Shown: positions 41,891 through 50,159 of the stretch, in pieces
How positions within the stretch are numbered: position 1 is the first letter of the stretch
Layout of the letters: each line of letters opens with the position of its first letter
From: Nocardia aurea
Lineage (GTDB): Bacteria; Actinomycetota; Actinomycetes; Mycobacteriales; Mycobacteriaceae
DNA length: 64,000 bases
Direction: 5' to 3'
Assembly: GCF_003123685.1 (NCBI RefSeq)
Contig: NZ_QCYJ01000175.1
Coordinates: 124,001 to 188,000 of the forward strand
The notes under the pieces: generated by a model
The model's database searches: none
The model's input: only the letters and a program-made list of their open reading frames with translations
Told to the model about the DNA's origin: nothing
Position numbers and translations under genes: made by a program

Positions 41891-43720
41891 ATGACCCAGA
41901 CGCTCGATCACATAGTGCGCGACCCGGCGGCCCCCACACCACAGCAGCGCGTGGACGCCTGGCTGGCCGCCTTCGAGACCGCACTCGCCGCCCGCGACGC
42001 CGAGGCCGCCGCCGCTCTGTTCGCCACCGACAGCTTCTGGCGTGACCTCATCGCCTTCACCTGGAACATCACCACCGTCGAGGGCCGCGCCGCCATCACC
42101 GACCTGCTGCGCGCCGATCCGGACGCGACCAACCCCTCCGGATTCCACACCACCGAGCCGCCGACCGAGGACGACGGCGTCGTCACCGCCTGGATCGGTT
42201 TCGAAACCGCCGCCGGTCGCGGCGCCGGACACCTGCGACTCGCCGACGAAGGCGCCTGGACCCTGCTCACCGCCCTGCGGGAACTGAAAGGTTTCGAGGA
42301 GGGAACCCGAACCCGCCGCCCCACCGGAGTGCGACACGGCGCGGACCCGAGCCGGGTCACCTGGTCCGAACAGCGCGCTCTCGAAGACCGGGAACTCGGC
42401 TACACCCGTCAGCCCTACACCCTGATCGTCGGCGGCGGCCAGGCAGGCATCGCGCTCGGCGCCCGCATGCGCCAGCTCGGCGTGCCCGCCCTGGTCGTCG
42501 ACGCCCACGACCGCCCCGGCGACCAGTGGCGAAAACGCTACAAATCGCTGTGCCTGCACGACCCCGTCTGGTACGACCACATGCCCTACCTCCCGTTCCC
42601 CGACAACTGGCCCGTCTTCGCCCCCAAGGACAAGATCGCCGACTGGCTGGAGATGTACACCACGGTGATGGAGGTCCCGTACTGGTCGTCGACCACCTGC
42701 ACCTCCGCCCGCTACGACGAACTCGCGGGGGAGTGGACGGTCGCCGTCGAACGCGAAGGCGCGGCCGTCGAACTCCGACCTCGCCACCTGGTACTCGCCA
42801 CCGGAATGTCGGGCAAACCGAATATTCCCGACTTCCCCGGCATGGACCGCTTCATGGGCGACCAGCACCATTCCAGCGCCCACCCCGGCCCCGACGGCTA
42901 CGCGGGCAAACGCGCGGTCGTCATCGGTTCGAACAATTCCGCGCACGACATCTGCGCCGCCCTGTGGGAAGCGGGCGCGGTCTCGGTCACCATGGTGCAG
43001 CGCTCCTCGACCCACGTCGTGAAATCCGAGTCACTGATGGACCTCGCCTTCGGCGACCTGTACTCCGAACGCGCGATCGACGCCGGAATCACCACGGACA
43101 AAGCCGATCTCGCCTTCGCCTCGATGCCCTACCGCCTCATGCCCGAATTCCAGCGCCCCCTCTACCGTGCCATGCGCGAACGCGACGCCGAATTCTATCG
43201 ACGACTCGAACACGCCGGATTCCGAATCGACTGGGGCGACGACGATTCCGGTCTCTTCATGAAATACCTGCGCCGCGGCTCCGGCTACTACATCGATGTG
43301 GGCGCCGCCGAAATGGTCGCCGACGGCGACATCACCCTCGCGCACGGGGAAGTGCGCGAGCTGACCGAAACCGCCGTGATCCTCGACGACGGCACCGAAC
43401 TCCCCGCCGACCTCGTCGTCTACGCGACCGGCTACGGATCGATGAACGGCTGGGCCGCCGACCTCATCGGACAGGAGGTCGCCGACAAAGTCGGCAAATG
43501 CTGGGGCTACGGATCGGGCACCACCAAGGACCCCGGACCGTGGGAAGGCGAACTCCGCAACATGTGGAAGCCGACACAGCAGGAAGGACTGTGGTTCCAC
43601 GGCGGCAACCTGCACCAGTCCCGGCACTATTCGCTGTACCTCGCACTGCAATTGAAAGCGCGATACGAGAGTATTCCGACACCCGTGTACGGACTACAGG
43701 AAGTACACCACCGCAGCTGA
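41891..43720 (+). CDS. FAD-dependent monooxygenase with N-terminal SnoaL-like domain
   Basis: The 609-aa protein has an N-terminal NTF2/SnoaL-like domain (about residues 1-140, QQRVDAWLAAFETALAARD). A flavin-containing monooxygenase core follows, with the FAD loop IVGGGQAGIALGARMRQLG near residue 174, the NADPH loop VIGSNNSAHDICAALW, and the late YATGYGSMNGWA. Such fusion proteins are found among actinobacterial FMO-like enzymes acting on ketones, amines or sulphur compounds. GAGGAG lies six bases before the ATG. Its gene is divergent from GAF regulator copy 1. It may perform a Baeyer-Villiger-type step feeding the nearby aldehyde dehydrogenase. Confidence 0.88.
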   Translation: MTQTLDHIVRDPAAPTPQQRVDAWLAAFETALAARDAEAAAALFATDSFWRDLIAFTWNITTVEGRAAITDLLRADPDATNPSGFHTTEPPTEDDGVVTAWIGFETAAGRGAGHLRLADEGAWTLLTALRELKGFEEGTRTRRPTGVRHGADPSRVTWSEQRALEDRELGYTRQPYTLIVGGGQAGIALGARMRQLGVPALVVDAHDRPGDQWRKRYKSLCLHDPVWYDHMPYLPFPDNWPVFAPKDKIADWLEMYTTVMEVPYWSSTTCTSARYDELAGEWTVAVEREGAAVELRPRHLVLATGMSGKPNIPDFPGMDRFMGDQHHSSAHPGPDGYAGKRAVVIGSNNSAHDICAALWEAGAVSVTMVQRSSTHVVKSESLMDLAFGDLYSERAIDAGITTDKADLAFASMPYRLMPEFQRPLYRAMRERDAEFYRRLEHAGFRIDWGDDDSGLFMKYLRRGSGYYIDVGAAEMVADGDITLAHGEVRELTETAVILDDGTELPADLVVYATGYGSMNGWAADLIGQEVADKVGKCWGYGSGTTKDPGPWEGELRNMWKPTQQEGLWFHGGNLHQSRHYSLYLALQLKARYESIPTPVYGLQEVHHRS

Positions 43721-43988
43721 AATGCGCACCGCACAAGCGCTTTCCGATCTCGATCACCGACACCGATCTATCCGACGATCAAGGGCGGCGACCGCCGCTG
43801 TGCGGTAGAAAGCGCGTCCCGCGCGGGCGCGCCGTGCCGAACCGGCCGGTGGAGTGGGGGCGACGAGGACTGGGCGTCGATCGGCGGGCCGGTACGCCGT
43901 AGGCCGACCCCGCGGTGCCCGCCGCCCACGTACCGAACCGGGTCGACCGCGCCCGTCGATCACCCGCCCGAATGGCATGCTAACCGCC

Positions 43989-44843
43989 ATGCCCGATATT
44001 CGCCTGGATGTCACCGACGCCGTCGCCACCATCACACTCGACCGCCCGAAACAGCTCAACGCCTTCACCACCGCCATGGCACACGAACTGATCGAGGCCT
44101 TCGACACCTGCGACCGCGACGACCGGATCCGCGCCGTCGTCCTCACCGGCGCCGGCCGAGCCTTCTGCGCGGGCGCGGACCTCTCCGCGGGCGCGCAGAC
44201 CTTCGTCGCCGACCCCGGCGACCCGGACGACTTCCGCGACATCGGCGGCGAAGTCGTCCTGCGCATGTTCGAATTCCGCAAACCCGTCATCGCCGCCATC
44301 AACGGCCCCGCCGTCGGCGTCGGCATTACCATGACCCTCGCCGCCGACTTCCGCCTCGCCACCGACAGCACCCGCATCGGCTTCGTCTTCAACCGCCGCG
44401 GCATCGTCCCCGAATCCTGCTCCAGCTGGTTCCTACCCCGCCTCGTCCCGATGCAGACCGCGCTCGACTGGGTCTACTCCGGCCGCCTCGTCGACGCCGA
44501 AGAAGCCCTCACCGCTGGCCTCTTCTACGCCCTACACCCCGCCGAAACCCTCGTCGCCGAAGCCGACACCCTCGCCCGCCGCCTCACCGACAACACCGCC
44601 CCCGTCTCCGTCGCACTCTCCCGCCAAATGCTCTGGAGCGGACTGGGAGCCGACCACCCGATGATCGCCCACCGCATCGAATCCCGCGCCCTCCTCTCCC
44701 GCGGCGCCAGCGCCGACGCGTTGGAAGGCGTCTCGTCCTTCCTGGAAAAACGCCCCGCCCGATTCCCCGACAGCGTTGCCCGCGACGTCCCCGACATCTT
44801 CGGCCCCGACCTCGCCGTCCCACCGTTCCGGCCGTCGCACTGA
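43989..44843 (+). CDS. Enoyl-CoA hydratase/isomerase (second crotonase)
   Basis: The 284-aa crotonase has FCAGADLSAG, then GPAVGVGITMTLAADFRLA for the oxyanion hole. FNRRGIVPESCSSWFLPRL contains a single Glu at the usual second-Glu position. The C-terminus is extended by about 30 residues relative to the short crotonase at 12979. The ATG at 43989 is preferred; an ATG at 43977 is in frame, and neither has a strong ribosome-binding site, so the gene may be leaderless. No operator of the 19-bp motif is present, so it does not belong to that regulon. Confidence 0.88.
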   Translation: MPDIRLDVTDAVATITLDRPKQLNAFTTAMAHELIEAFDTCDRDDRIRAVVLTGAGRAFCAGADLSAGAQTFVADPGDPDDFRDIGGEVVLRMFEFRKPVIAAINGPAVGVGITMTLAADFRLATDSTRIGFVFNRRGIVPESCSSWFLPRLVPMQTALDWVYSGRLVDAEEALTAGLFYALHPAETLVAEADTLARRLTDNTAPVSVALSRQMLWSGLGADHPMIAHRIESRALLSRGASADALEGVSSFLEKRPARFPDSVARDVPDIFGPDLAVPPFRPSH

Positions 44844-45023
44844 CACGTCCGCTTTCGCTGCTACCTATTCGGTTCGTCGAGCCCGATTCCGTGCGGCCCG
44901 ATATCGCCGACGAGATCGCCTTCCTCGCACGTCAACCGCGCCCCGACGTGCCGCGTCCAGCCGATTTGGTCCAGCAGGGGGGTGATGGGGTAACCTCATC
45001 AAGCACCCGCCGAGCGGGGGCAA

Positions 45024-45097
45024 CGGGCTGTGGCGCAGCTTGGTAGCGCACCTGACTGGGGGTCAGGTGGTCGCAGGTTCAAATCCTGTCAGCCCGA
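45024..45097 (+). tRNA. tRNA-Pro (anticodon GGG)
   Basis: 74 bases form a full cloverleaf. The acceptor stem pairs CGGGCTG (45024-45030) with CAGCCCG (45090-45096) and an A discriminator follows. The anticodon arm CCTGA-CTGGGGG-TCAGG gives anticodon GGG. The T loop is GGTTCAAATCC. No 3' CCA is encoded. The adjacent integrase makes it the likely integration site. Confidence 0.95.
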
Positions 45098-45103
45098 CAG
45101 TGT

Positions 45104-45135
45104 AAACCCCTTCCGACCAGCATCGGAAGGGGTTT
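45104..45135. terminator. Terminator after tRNA-Pro
   Basis: 13-base arms (45104-45116 and 45123-45135) are perfect complements, with a six-base loop, and T residues follow. It ends the tRNA transcript and can also stop the minus-strand integrase transcript. Confidence 0.85.
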
Positions 45136-45182
45136 TCTCGTTCCCGGAGAAGGCTCGGGATTTGAGCGTTCTCACATAAATC

Positions 45183-46451
45183 TCACGTTTTCGTTCCCGG
45201 TCCGCGTGCCCAGGCTTCCAGGACGGCGCGGTTGTCGGGCACGGTTTCGGGCACGTCGATGTAGTGGGTCTTGGCGACCTCGCGGGTATTGCCGAGTTGT
45301 CGGGCGGCGCGTTCGGGGTTGTCGTAGGCGTGGTCGACCGCGGTGGCCACGCCTTTGCGGAAGGTGCGAGGAGTGACCCACGCGAAGTCCTCACCACGCG
45401 CTGCGCGCCAGATGCGGCCGAAGTTGTTGGGGTTACGCACAGAGCCGTTGCGTGCGGGGAAGAGCAGTCGGTCCGGGTTCGGGCCCGCGGTGACCTCGAG
45501 GTCCTTGATGGCCTCGCGGAGGGCTTGGACGGTGTGTTCGGGCAACAGGATCCGTCGCCACCCGTTCTCGGACTTGGGTGCGGGTTTACGTACCCAGCCT
45601 CCGGCGCCGGAGCCTTTGACCTCGACCAATGTTCCGGTGACATCGAGGTAGGGGTCGCTGGCATCGAGGTCGATATCGTCGAGCAGGAGCGCGAAGACTT
45701 CGTGGGGTCGCATTCCGGTGCCGGTGATCACGTCGACCACCCACACCACGGTCCAGTCCCGGGTGGGTCCGCTGGTGTGGGCGGGGGTGCCCGGGATCGC
45801 CTCGCCGCGTGCCCAGGCCCGTACCTGTGCCCGGAACGCGGGCAACGCGCCGTGGTCCTGGATTTTGCCGCGTGCGAGGACTCGGCGTCGGGTGAAGGCG
45901 GCGACGCCGTCGATGGGGTTGGTGTCGAGGACGCCGTGGCGGACCGCGATCTGCATCATCGCGCGCAGGATGATCTTGTGCTGCTTGGCTTTGCGTCGCA
46001 GGCCGAGGGAGACGAGGTGTTTGAGGTGTCGGTCGAGTTCGCCGGGGGTGGCCTGCCAGATCTGCAAGTGCCCGATCGAGTTCTCGATCTTGATCGTGGC
46101 CTTGTTGGCGCGCCGGTCGGTGGAGACGTAGATCTCGCGCCGGTAGTCCTCGATATTGCCCGCGGTGTAGGCGTCGTCACCGGCGAGGTCGACGAGCAGT
46201 TCCTTGGCCAACGCGATCAGCTTGGTGTTACGCGTGATCCGATCCCGACCGAGCTGCTCACGGAAATCGCGCATGGCCTCGGCCAACCGGTTACGGGCGT
46301 CGTCGGCGCTGACGCCCATGCGCTCGAGCTGCTGCGCCCCGCCCGCACCGTAGTAGCGGACCGTGGTGCGCCAACGCCCATTGCGCTGCTTCTTCGGTTT
46401 GGTCGGAACCCCGAACGTCCCGACCGGCTTCGGTAACCTACCGCTCATCAC
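45183..46451 (-). CDS. Tyrosine site-specific integrase (copy 1)
   Basis: The 422-aa protein has the phage-integrase layout: an N-terminal arm-binding region, a core-binding domain, and a C-terminal catalytic domain with the first Arg in TGTGMRPHEVFALLLDD near residue 232 and TPRTFRKGVATAV at the usual HxxR place (Arg in place of the His). The LGNTREVAKTHYID tail carries the nucleophilic Tyr. Such boxes are common in actinobacterial integrases that use tRNA genes. It reads toward tRNA-Pro, 86 bases away. The small HTH protein upstream on the same strand is probably its directionality factor. Confidence 0.9.
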   Translation of the reverse strand: MMSGRLPKPVGTFGVPTKPKKQRNGRWRTTVRYYGAGGAQQLERMGVSADDARNRLAEAMRDFREQLGRDRITRNTKLIALAKELLVDLAGDDAYTAGNIEDYRREIYVSTDRRANKATIKIENSIGHLQIWQATPGELDRHLKHLVSLGLRRKAKQHKIILRAMMQIAVRHGVLDTNPIDGVAAFTRRRVLARGKIQDHGALPAFRAQVRAWARGEAIPGTPAHTSGPTRDWTVVWVVDVITGTGMRPHEVFALLLDDIDLDASDPYLDVTGTLVEVKGSGAGGWVRKPAPKSENGWRRILLPEHTVQALREAIKDLEVTAGPNPDRLLFPARNGSVRNPNNFGRIWRAARGEDFAWVTPRTFRKGVATAVDHAYDNPERAARQLGNTREVAKTHYIDVPETVPDNRAVLEAWARGPGTKT

Positions 46452-46694
46452 ACCCCTCTATAAGTCGATGATTGCCCGCAGTTCACGAGCCCGTGTGCCG
46501 TCCGGAATCGGCCATGCTGTGTCAGCCGTTGGAGTGCGCTCGCGGACAGAACTTGCTAGAGAATCTTGACCAAAACGCTGTGAGCGCCACAAGATCTGAG
46601 TAGTAGCCATGAAATAGCTCAGATGCTGCCGTTGGTCACTCTGATCGCTCCAGGCGGGACGGATGAAGTGCCACGTCATGGCTCGTCGGTTCGG

Positions 46695-46994
46695 TCAGTC
46701 GCGTGTTCGCGAACCGTCGCGTGCGCCCCCGCCGCGGGCGAGTTGTTCTTGTTCCCAGGCCAATAGGTCGCTGAGGCGGTATCGGCGGTATCGGCCCATT
46801 CGGGCGAAGCGGGGCCCGCGTCCGGCGCTTGCCCACGATGCCAGCGTCTTGATCGGAATCTTCAATCGCTGGGAGACATCGAGTGAACTCAGCCAAACCT
46901 CGTCATCGGACCTGGCGGGGCTGGTGATGGATGGCTCGTCAGAGGCGTTACTTCCCGAGTGGGTAAGTCGGTTCGGTGGGCGTTTTTGCGGCAT
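46695..46994 (-). CDS. Excisionase-like helix-turn-helix protein
   Basis: This 99-aa protein contains the MerR/excisionase-type DNA-binding segment VWLSSLDVSQRLKIPIKTLASWASAGRGPRFARMGRYRRYRLSDLLAWEQEQLA near residues 35-88. This is the usual layout of actinobacterial excisionases encoded with an integrase. The ATG follows GAGAGAGG. About 243 bases separate it from integrase copy 1 on the same strand. It likely directs excision and may regulate the integrase gene. Confidence 0.87.
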   Translation of the reverse strand: MPQKRPPNRLTHSGSNASDEPSITSPARSDDEVWLSSLDVSQRLKIPIKTLASWASAGRGPRFARMGRYRRYRLSDLLAWEQEQLARGGGARDGSRTRD

Positions 46995-47919
46995 GGGAGG
47001 ACACCTCTCTCGGATCCTCCCTAACGCAGACGTACCCCGTATCCATTGAACACCGAGATCGCCCCATCTCGCTAGATTCGGTTGACAGGCGATCGGCGCG
47101 AGGTCCTGTTCGTGGCCTGGTTGTCGACTCGTTGTGCGGTGGCACATCTACGATCGGCGAGCGCGTGGAGTGGCGGCGTCACTCGCGTGGTAGGGAGGCG
47201 AGCCGCCCGGACCACAGGTTCGGGCGGCTCGAACCATTCAGTGCAGAGACGACGGCAGAAGACGGCGCTTCGGACCGGGCGTGCGTCCCAATCCGAAGCA
47301 CCACATTGTGCACCGCTAGCCTGCTGCGACACAAATGCGAAGGGTCGACCGGAAAAGTAGGCAATAACCGATGAATCCCAGCGAACGGTCGACCTCCTGA
47401 ACGATCCTCCGACTGCAACCCGAACACGGCTGACGTGCGATTGGCAACCATTCGGACGTGCGATGTTTCAGATGCTGAACCAGGCATGGGATCTCCCTTC
47501 TGTGCGCCCCTCATCGCCCATATCTACAGGTGACCTTCGGTGATTCAGTCAGAACGAGATCCAGTCGAATCCGAAAGCAACGCAGCGGAAGCCGTGGTCG
47601 AGTGACCGCGCCGTCAGTGAAACTGGCAATCCTTTGTCCGCGATCGCCGTCATCAAATTCTGTACTCATGTGTAGTGAATTGACGTGACACGCCGTCAAG
47701 CGGGTCGGAGCGCCACCTGGTCCAAGAGGTAGTTAGCCCTCTGACCTGCGGTTACTATGTTATGTGGGGGTCAGGGGTTCGAGTCCCCTTAGCTCCACTT
47801 TTTCATGTGCAGGTCAGGGGCTACTTCGGTAGCCTGGATCTCGATCGCGGTCATCACCGCCGTCACCACCGCCTCTCAGGCAGCTCGTGTCGCCATCTTC
47901 GACACGACAGGAGTGGCGT
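46995..47919. other. Gene-poor island segment between excisionase and second integrase
   Basis: About 0.9 kb with no convincing gene: the open frames are short, Arg-rich and without ribosome-binding sites. It holds the orphan tRNA-Ala 3' end (47769-47797) and the likely promoters of the excisionase and second integrase genes. No clear hairpins or direct repeats were found by eye. Confidence 0.6.
47769..47797 (+). other. Orphan tRNA-Ala 3' end, candidate att site
   Basis: A TCAGGGGTTCGAGTCCCC T-arm followed by TTAGCTCCA is the exact type of 3' end seen in actinobacterial tRNA-Ala genes. The 5' half that would pair with TAGCTCC is absent upstream, so this is not a working tRNA. It lies 123 bases before integrase copy 2, where an attP core for a tRNA-Ala element would be expected. 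Confidence 0.7.
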
Positions 47920-49170
47920 ATGCCCACACCTCGCCCACGGCCCCGCAAGGACGGCACCGTCAGCTGGCAGGTCCCGTTCCACTACTACGACCTCGACGGC
48001 AAACGGCGGCAGTCGGCCGAGAGCTTCGACGAGTACGACCAGGCCCAGTGGTGGGCCGATCTGATCGAGCGCATCGGCCTCGACGCCGCTCGCGATGTCC
48101 TGGCGGGCAAACGCGACGCCGGTACTGGCGCGGTCCTGCTGGTCGAGTGGCTGGCCCGCTACATCGACCGTCTCACCAGCGTGCAGGAGGACGGGCGCGC
48201 CAACTACCACCGCTACATCGTCAACGACATCGTCCCGTTCTTCGGCGAGCACGCCACCCTCGAGGCCGTCACCCAGGACACCGACGCTGCGTGGATCGTC
48301 TATCTCGAACAGGACAAGGGCAACGCACCCAAGACGATCAAGAACAAACACGGGTTCCTGTCCGCGGCGATGCGCGCGGCCGTGGAACAACGCCCGGCAC
48401 CGCTACTGGCGTTCAACCCCTGTGCCGGTATCCGGCTGCCGCGCCACGACGACATCGAGATCGAGATCTTCGACAACGACGAATGGGAGCTGTTCGAACA
48501 ACTCCTGTCCCAACGCTGGCGCACCCAAGCCGAATTCGGTCTCGTCTCCATGGCACGCCCAGGCGAGATCGGCGCCCTCCAGGTCCGCGACGTCAACCCG
48601 GTCACCGGCGCGGTGCGCATCAACAAAGCGTGGAAGGACGGCGGCAGCCGACTCAAACTCGGCAAACCCAAATCCAGCAGAGGAATCCGCACCATCAACA
48701 TCCCGCTACAGACGGTGCAACGCCTCGATCTGTCCCGCCCCGGTGACGAGCTGCTGTTCCACAAATACACCGGCACACCCATCACCGCCGGCTACTTCCA
48801 CCGCAAAGCCTGGCAGCCCGCCCTGCGCCGACTCGAAGCCCTCGCCCGTCGCGACTTCACCCCGTTCGGCACCAGAGCCATGTGGCACGGCGCCGACCCC
48901 GAAGAACTCCTCGAACGTTACCCCGTTGCGATCGCGTCGCTGCGCACCAAACACCTGACCCCGTACATGCTGCGCCACACGGGAATCTCCTGGAAGTTGC
49001 AGGACGGTGTCCTATTGTTCGTCGTCTCCCGCGACGCCGGCCACGAATCGGTCACCACCACCGACCGCCGGTACGGCCACAACGACCGCACGGCCAGCCA
49101 GTCCGCGGCCGAGGTCATCGCGAGCCGCCTGCCGCGTGTCCGGGCCGAGATGCTCGAGCTCGCCGCCTGA
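47920..49170 (+). CDS. Tyrosine site-specific integrase (copy 2)
   Basis: The 416-aa protein opens with a basic MPTPRPRPRKDG and contains the SAM-like core-binding part. The catalytic domain has an Arg in SMARPGEIGALQV, LTPYMLRHTG at the HxxR box (Tyr in place of the His), GHESVTTTDRRYGH, and the late Tyr. It is not a close relative of integrase copy 1. The ATG follows AGGAG by six bases. Its place beside the tRNA-Ala 3' end suggests that its own target was a tRNA-Ala gene. It may be a remnant of an older or nested element or may still be active. Confidence 0.9.
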   Translation: MPTPRPRPRKDGTVSWQVPFHYYDLDGKRRQSAESFDEYDQAQWWADLIERIGLDAARDVLAGKRDAGTGAVLLVEWLARYIDRLTSVQEDGRANYHRYIVNDIVPFFGEHATLEAVTQDTDAAWIVYLEQDKGNAPKTIKNKHGFLSAAMRAAVEQRPAPLLAFNPCAGIRLPRHDDIEIEIFDNDEWELFEQLLSQRWRTQAEFGLVSMARPGEIGALQVRDVNPVTGAVRINKAWKDGGSRLKLGKPKSSRGIRTINIPLQTVQRLDLSRPGDELLFHKYTGTPITAGYFHRKAWQPALRRLEALARRDFTPFGTRAMWHGADPEELLERYPVAIASLRTKHLTPYMLRHTGISWKLQDGVLLFVVSRDAGHESVTTTDRRYGHNDRTASQSAAEVIASRLPRVRAEMLELAA

Positions 49171-49195
49171 CCCGATGCCCGACCGAACCGAATCT

Positions 49196-49234
49196 GTTCC
49201 ATCTCATTCCTCGTTCGATGGAATGAGATGGAAC
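49196..49234. promoter_or_regulatory. Perfect 15-bp inverted repeat between integrase and coiled-coil gene
   Basis: Arms 49196-49210 and 49220-49234 are exact reverse complements around a nine-base loop. It lies 25 bases after the integrase stop and 19 bases before the coiled-coil gene, with no T-run. It may be a terminator, but the position just upstream of a KfrA-like gene also suits an operator for autoregulation. Confidence 0.55.
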
Positions 49235-49253
49235 GGATCGGAGAGGAATCCCG

Positions 49254-50159
49254 ATGTCGAACACCATGACGCCGGCCTGCGTCACGCCCACGCAAGTACG
49301 CTGCCAGTTCCCCGGCTGCACGACCCCGGTACCCGCCCGAGTCCCCGGACGGCCCGGCGCACCGCGGCGCTACTGCGACAACCCCGAGCACACCGCGCAG
49401 AAGGCCATGCGCCGACTGCGTAGTCTCACCACCACCGAAGTCGCTGTCGTGCAACCGTCCCCGCGTCCGATCACCGACGGAACCCACACACTGGTCGGGC
49501 TGCTGGACCACTATGGGCACCTCTGCGGCGATCTCGCCACCGTCGTCGGTGACGTCGCCGACCTGTTCGCCCGACTCACAGACCCCGCGGCTGTCGACCG
49601 CGAAATCGAGGAAATACAGCGACAAGCCGACCACCGGATCACTCTCGCCGACCAGGCCCTCGCCGAGGCCGAACGGGCACGAGCCGCGATGGCACAACGA
49701 CTCACCCGCGCCATCGCCGCGGAAGAACTCGCCTCGGCCGCCGCCCGCGAAGCCCGCTCCGCAGCCAAGGAAGCCGACCAGCGCGTCACCGCCGTCGAGA
49801 AGGTCGCCGCTGCCCAGATCACCGCCGCGGAGTCCGATCGCGACCGAGTCCGCGGAGACGCCGAGGCCGAAATCACCGCGACGCGCGCGATGCTCGAGAC
49901 GGCTCGCCTGGCACAGGCTCACGCCGAAGGTGAGCGCAATGCAATCAGCACCGAACGCCGAGCCCTCCTCGCCGAGGTGGCACAACTCAGGCACACGCTC
50001 GACACCGAATGCGCCGAGCACCGCCGCACACTCGAAGCCCGCGACATTGAATACGCGCGCGCGATCACCGCAGCCCTCGTCCTTGCCAGCCGGACCGCCC
50101 GCGAGCACCGCCGGCAACTCATCGAATTGATTCGCGAGCGAGAGAAGGAGACTTCGTAG
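49254..50159 (+). CDS. KfrA-like coiled-coil protein with N-terminal CxxxxC cluster
   Basis: The 301-aa protein begins MSNTMTPACVTPTQVRCQFPGCTTPVPARVPGRPGAPRRYCDNPEHTAQ, a Cys/His cluster that could bind zinc. It then becomes a long Ala/Glu/Arg-rich alpha helix from about residue 120 to the end, with heptad-like repeats such as AEAERARAAMAQRL and AAKEADQRVTAVEK. This layout resembles KfrA-type partition or nucleoid proteins on mobile elements and plasmids, which bind an inverted repeat at their own promoter. GGAGAGGAA precedes the ATG. The nearby perfect repeat (49196-49234) fits that model. It may help maintain the element. Confidence 0.7.
   Translation: MSNTMTPACVTPTQVRCQFPGCTTPVPARVPGRPGAPRRYCDNPEHTAQKAMRRLRSLTTTEVAVVQPSPRPITDGTHTLVGLLDHYGHLCGDLATVVGDVADLFARLTDPAAVDREIEEIQRQADHRITLADQALAEAERARAAMAQRLTRAIAAEELASAAAREARSAAKEADQRVTAVEKVAAAQITAAESDRDRVRGDAEAEITATRAMLETARLAQAHAEGERNAISTERRALLAEVAQLRHTLDTECAEHRRTLEARDIEYARAITAALVLASRTAREHRRQLIELIREREKETS

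Noticed and set aside
46452..46694. Small gene between integrase and excisionase
   Set aside because: A short frame exists, but it lacks a ribosome-binding site and protein-like composition.
47722..47797. A complete tRNA-Ala gene
   Set aside because: The T arm and acceptor 3' half are present, but no 5' acceptor strand, D arm or anticodon stem can be formed upstream.
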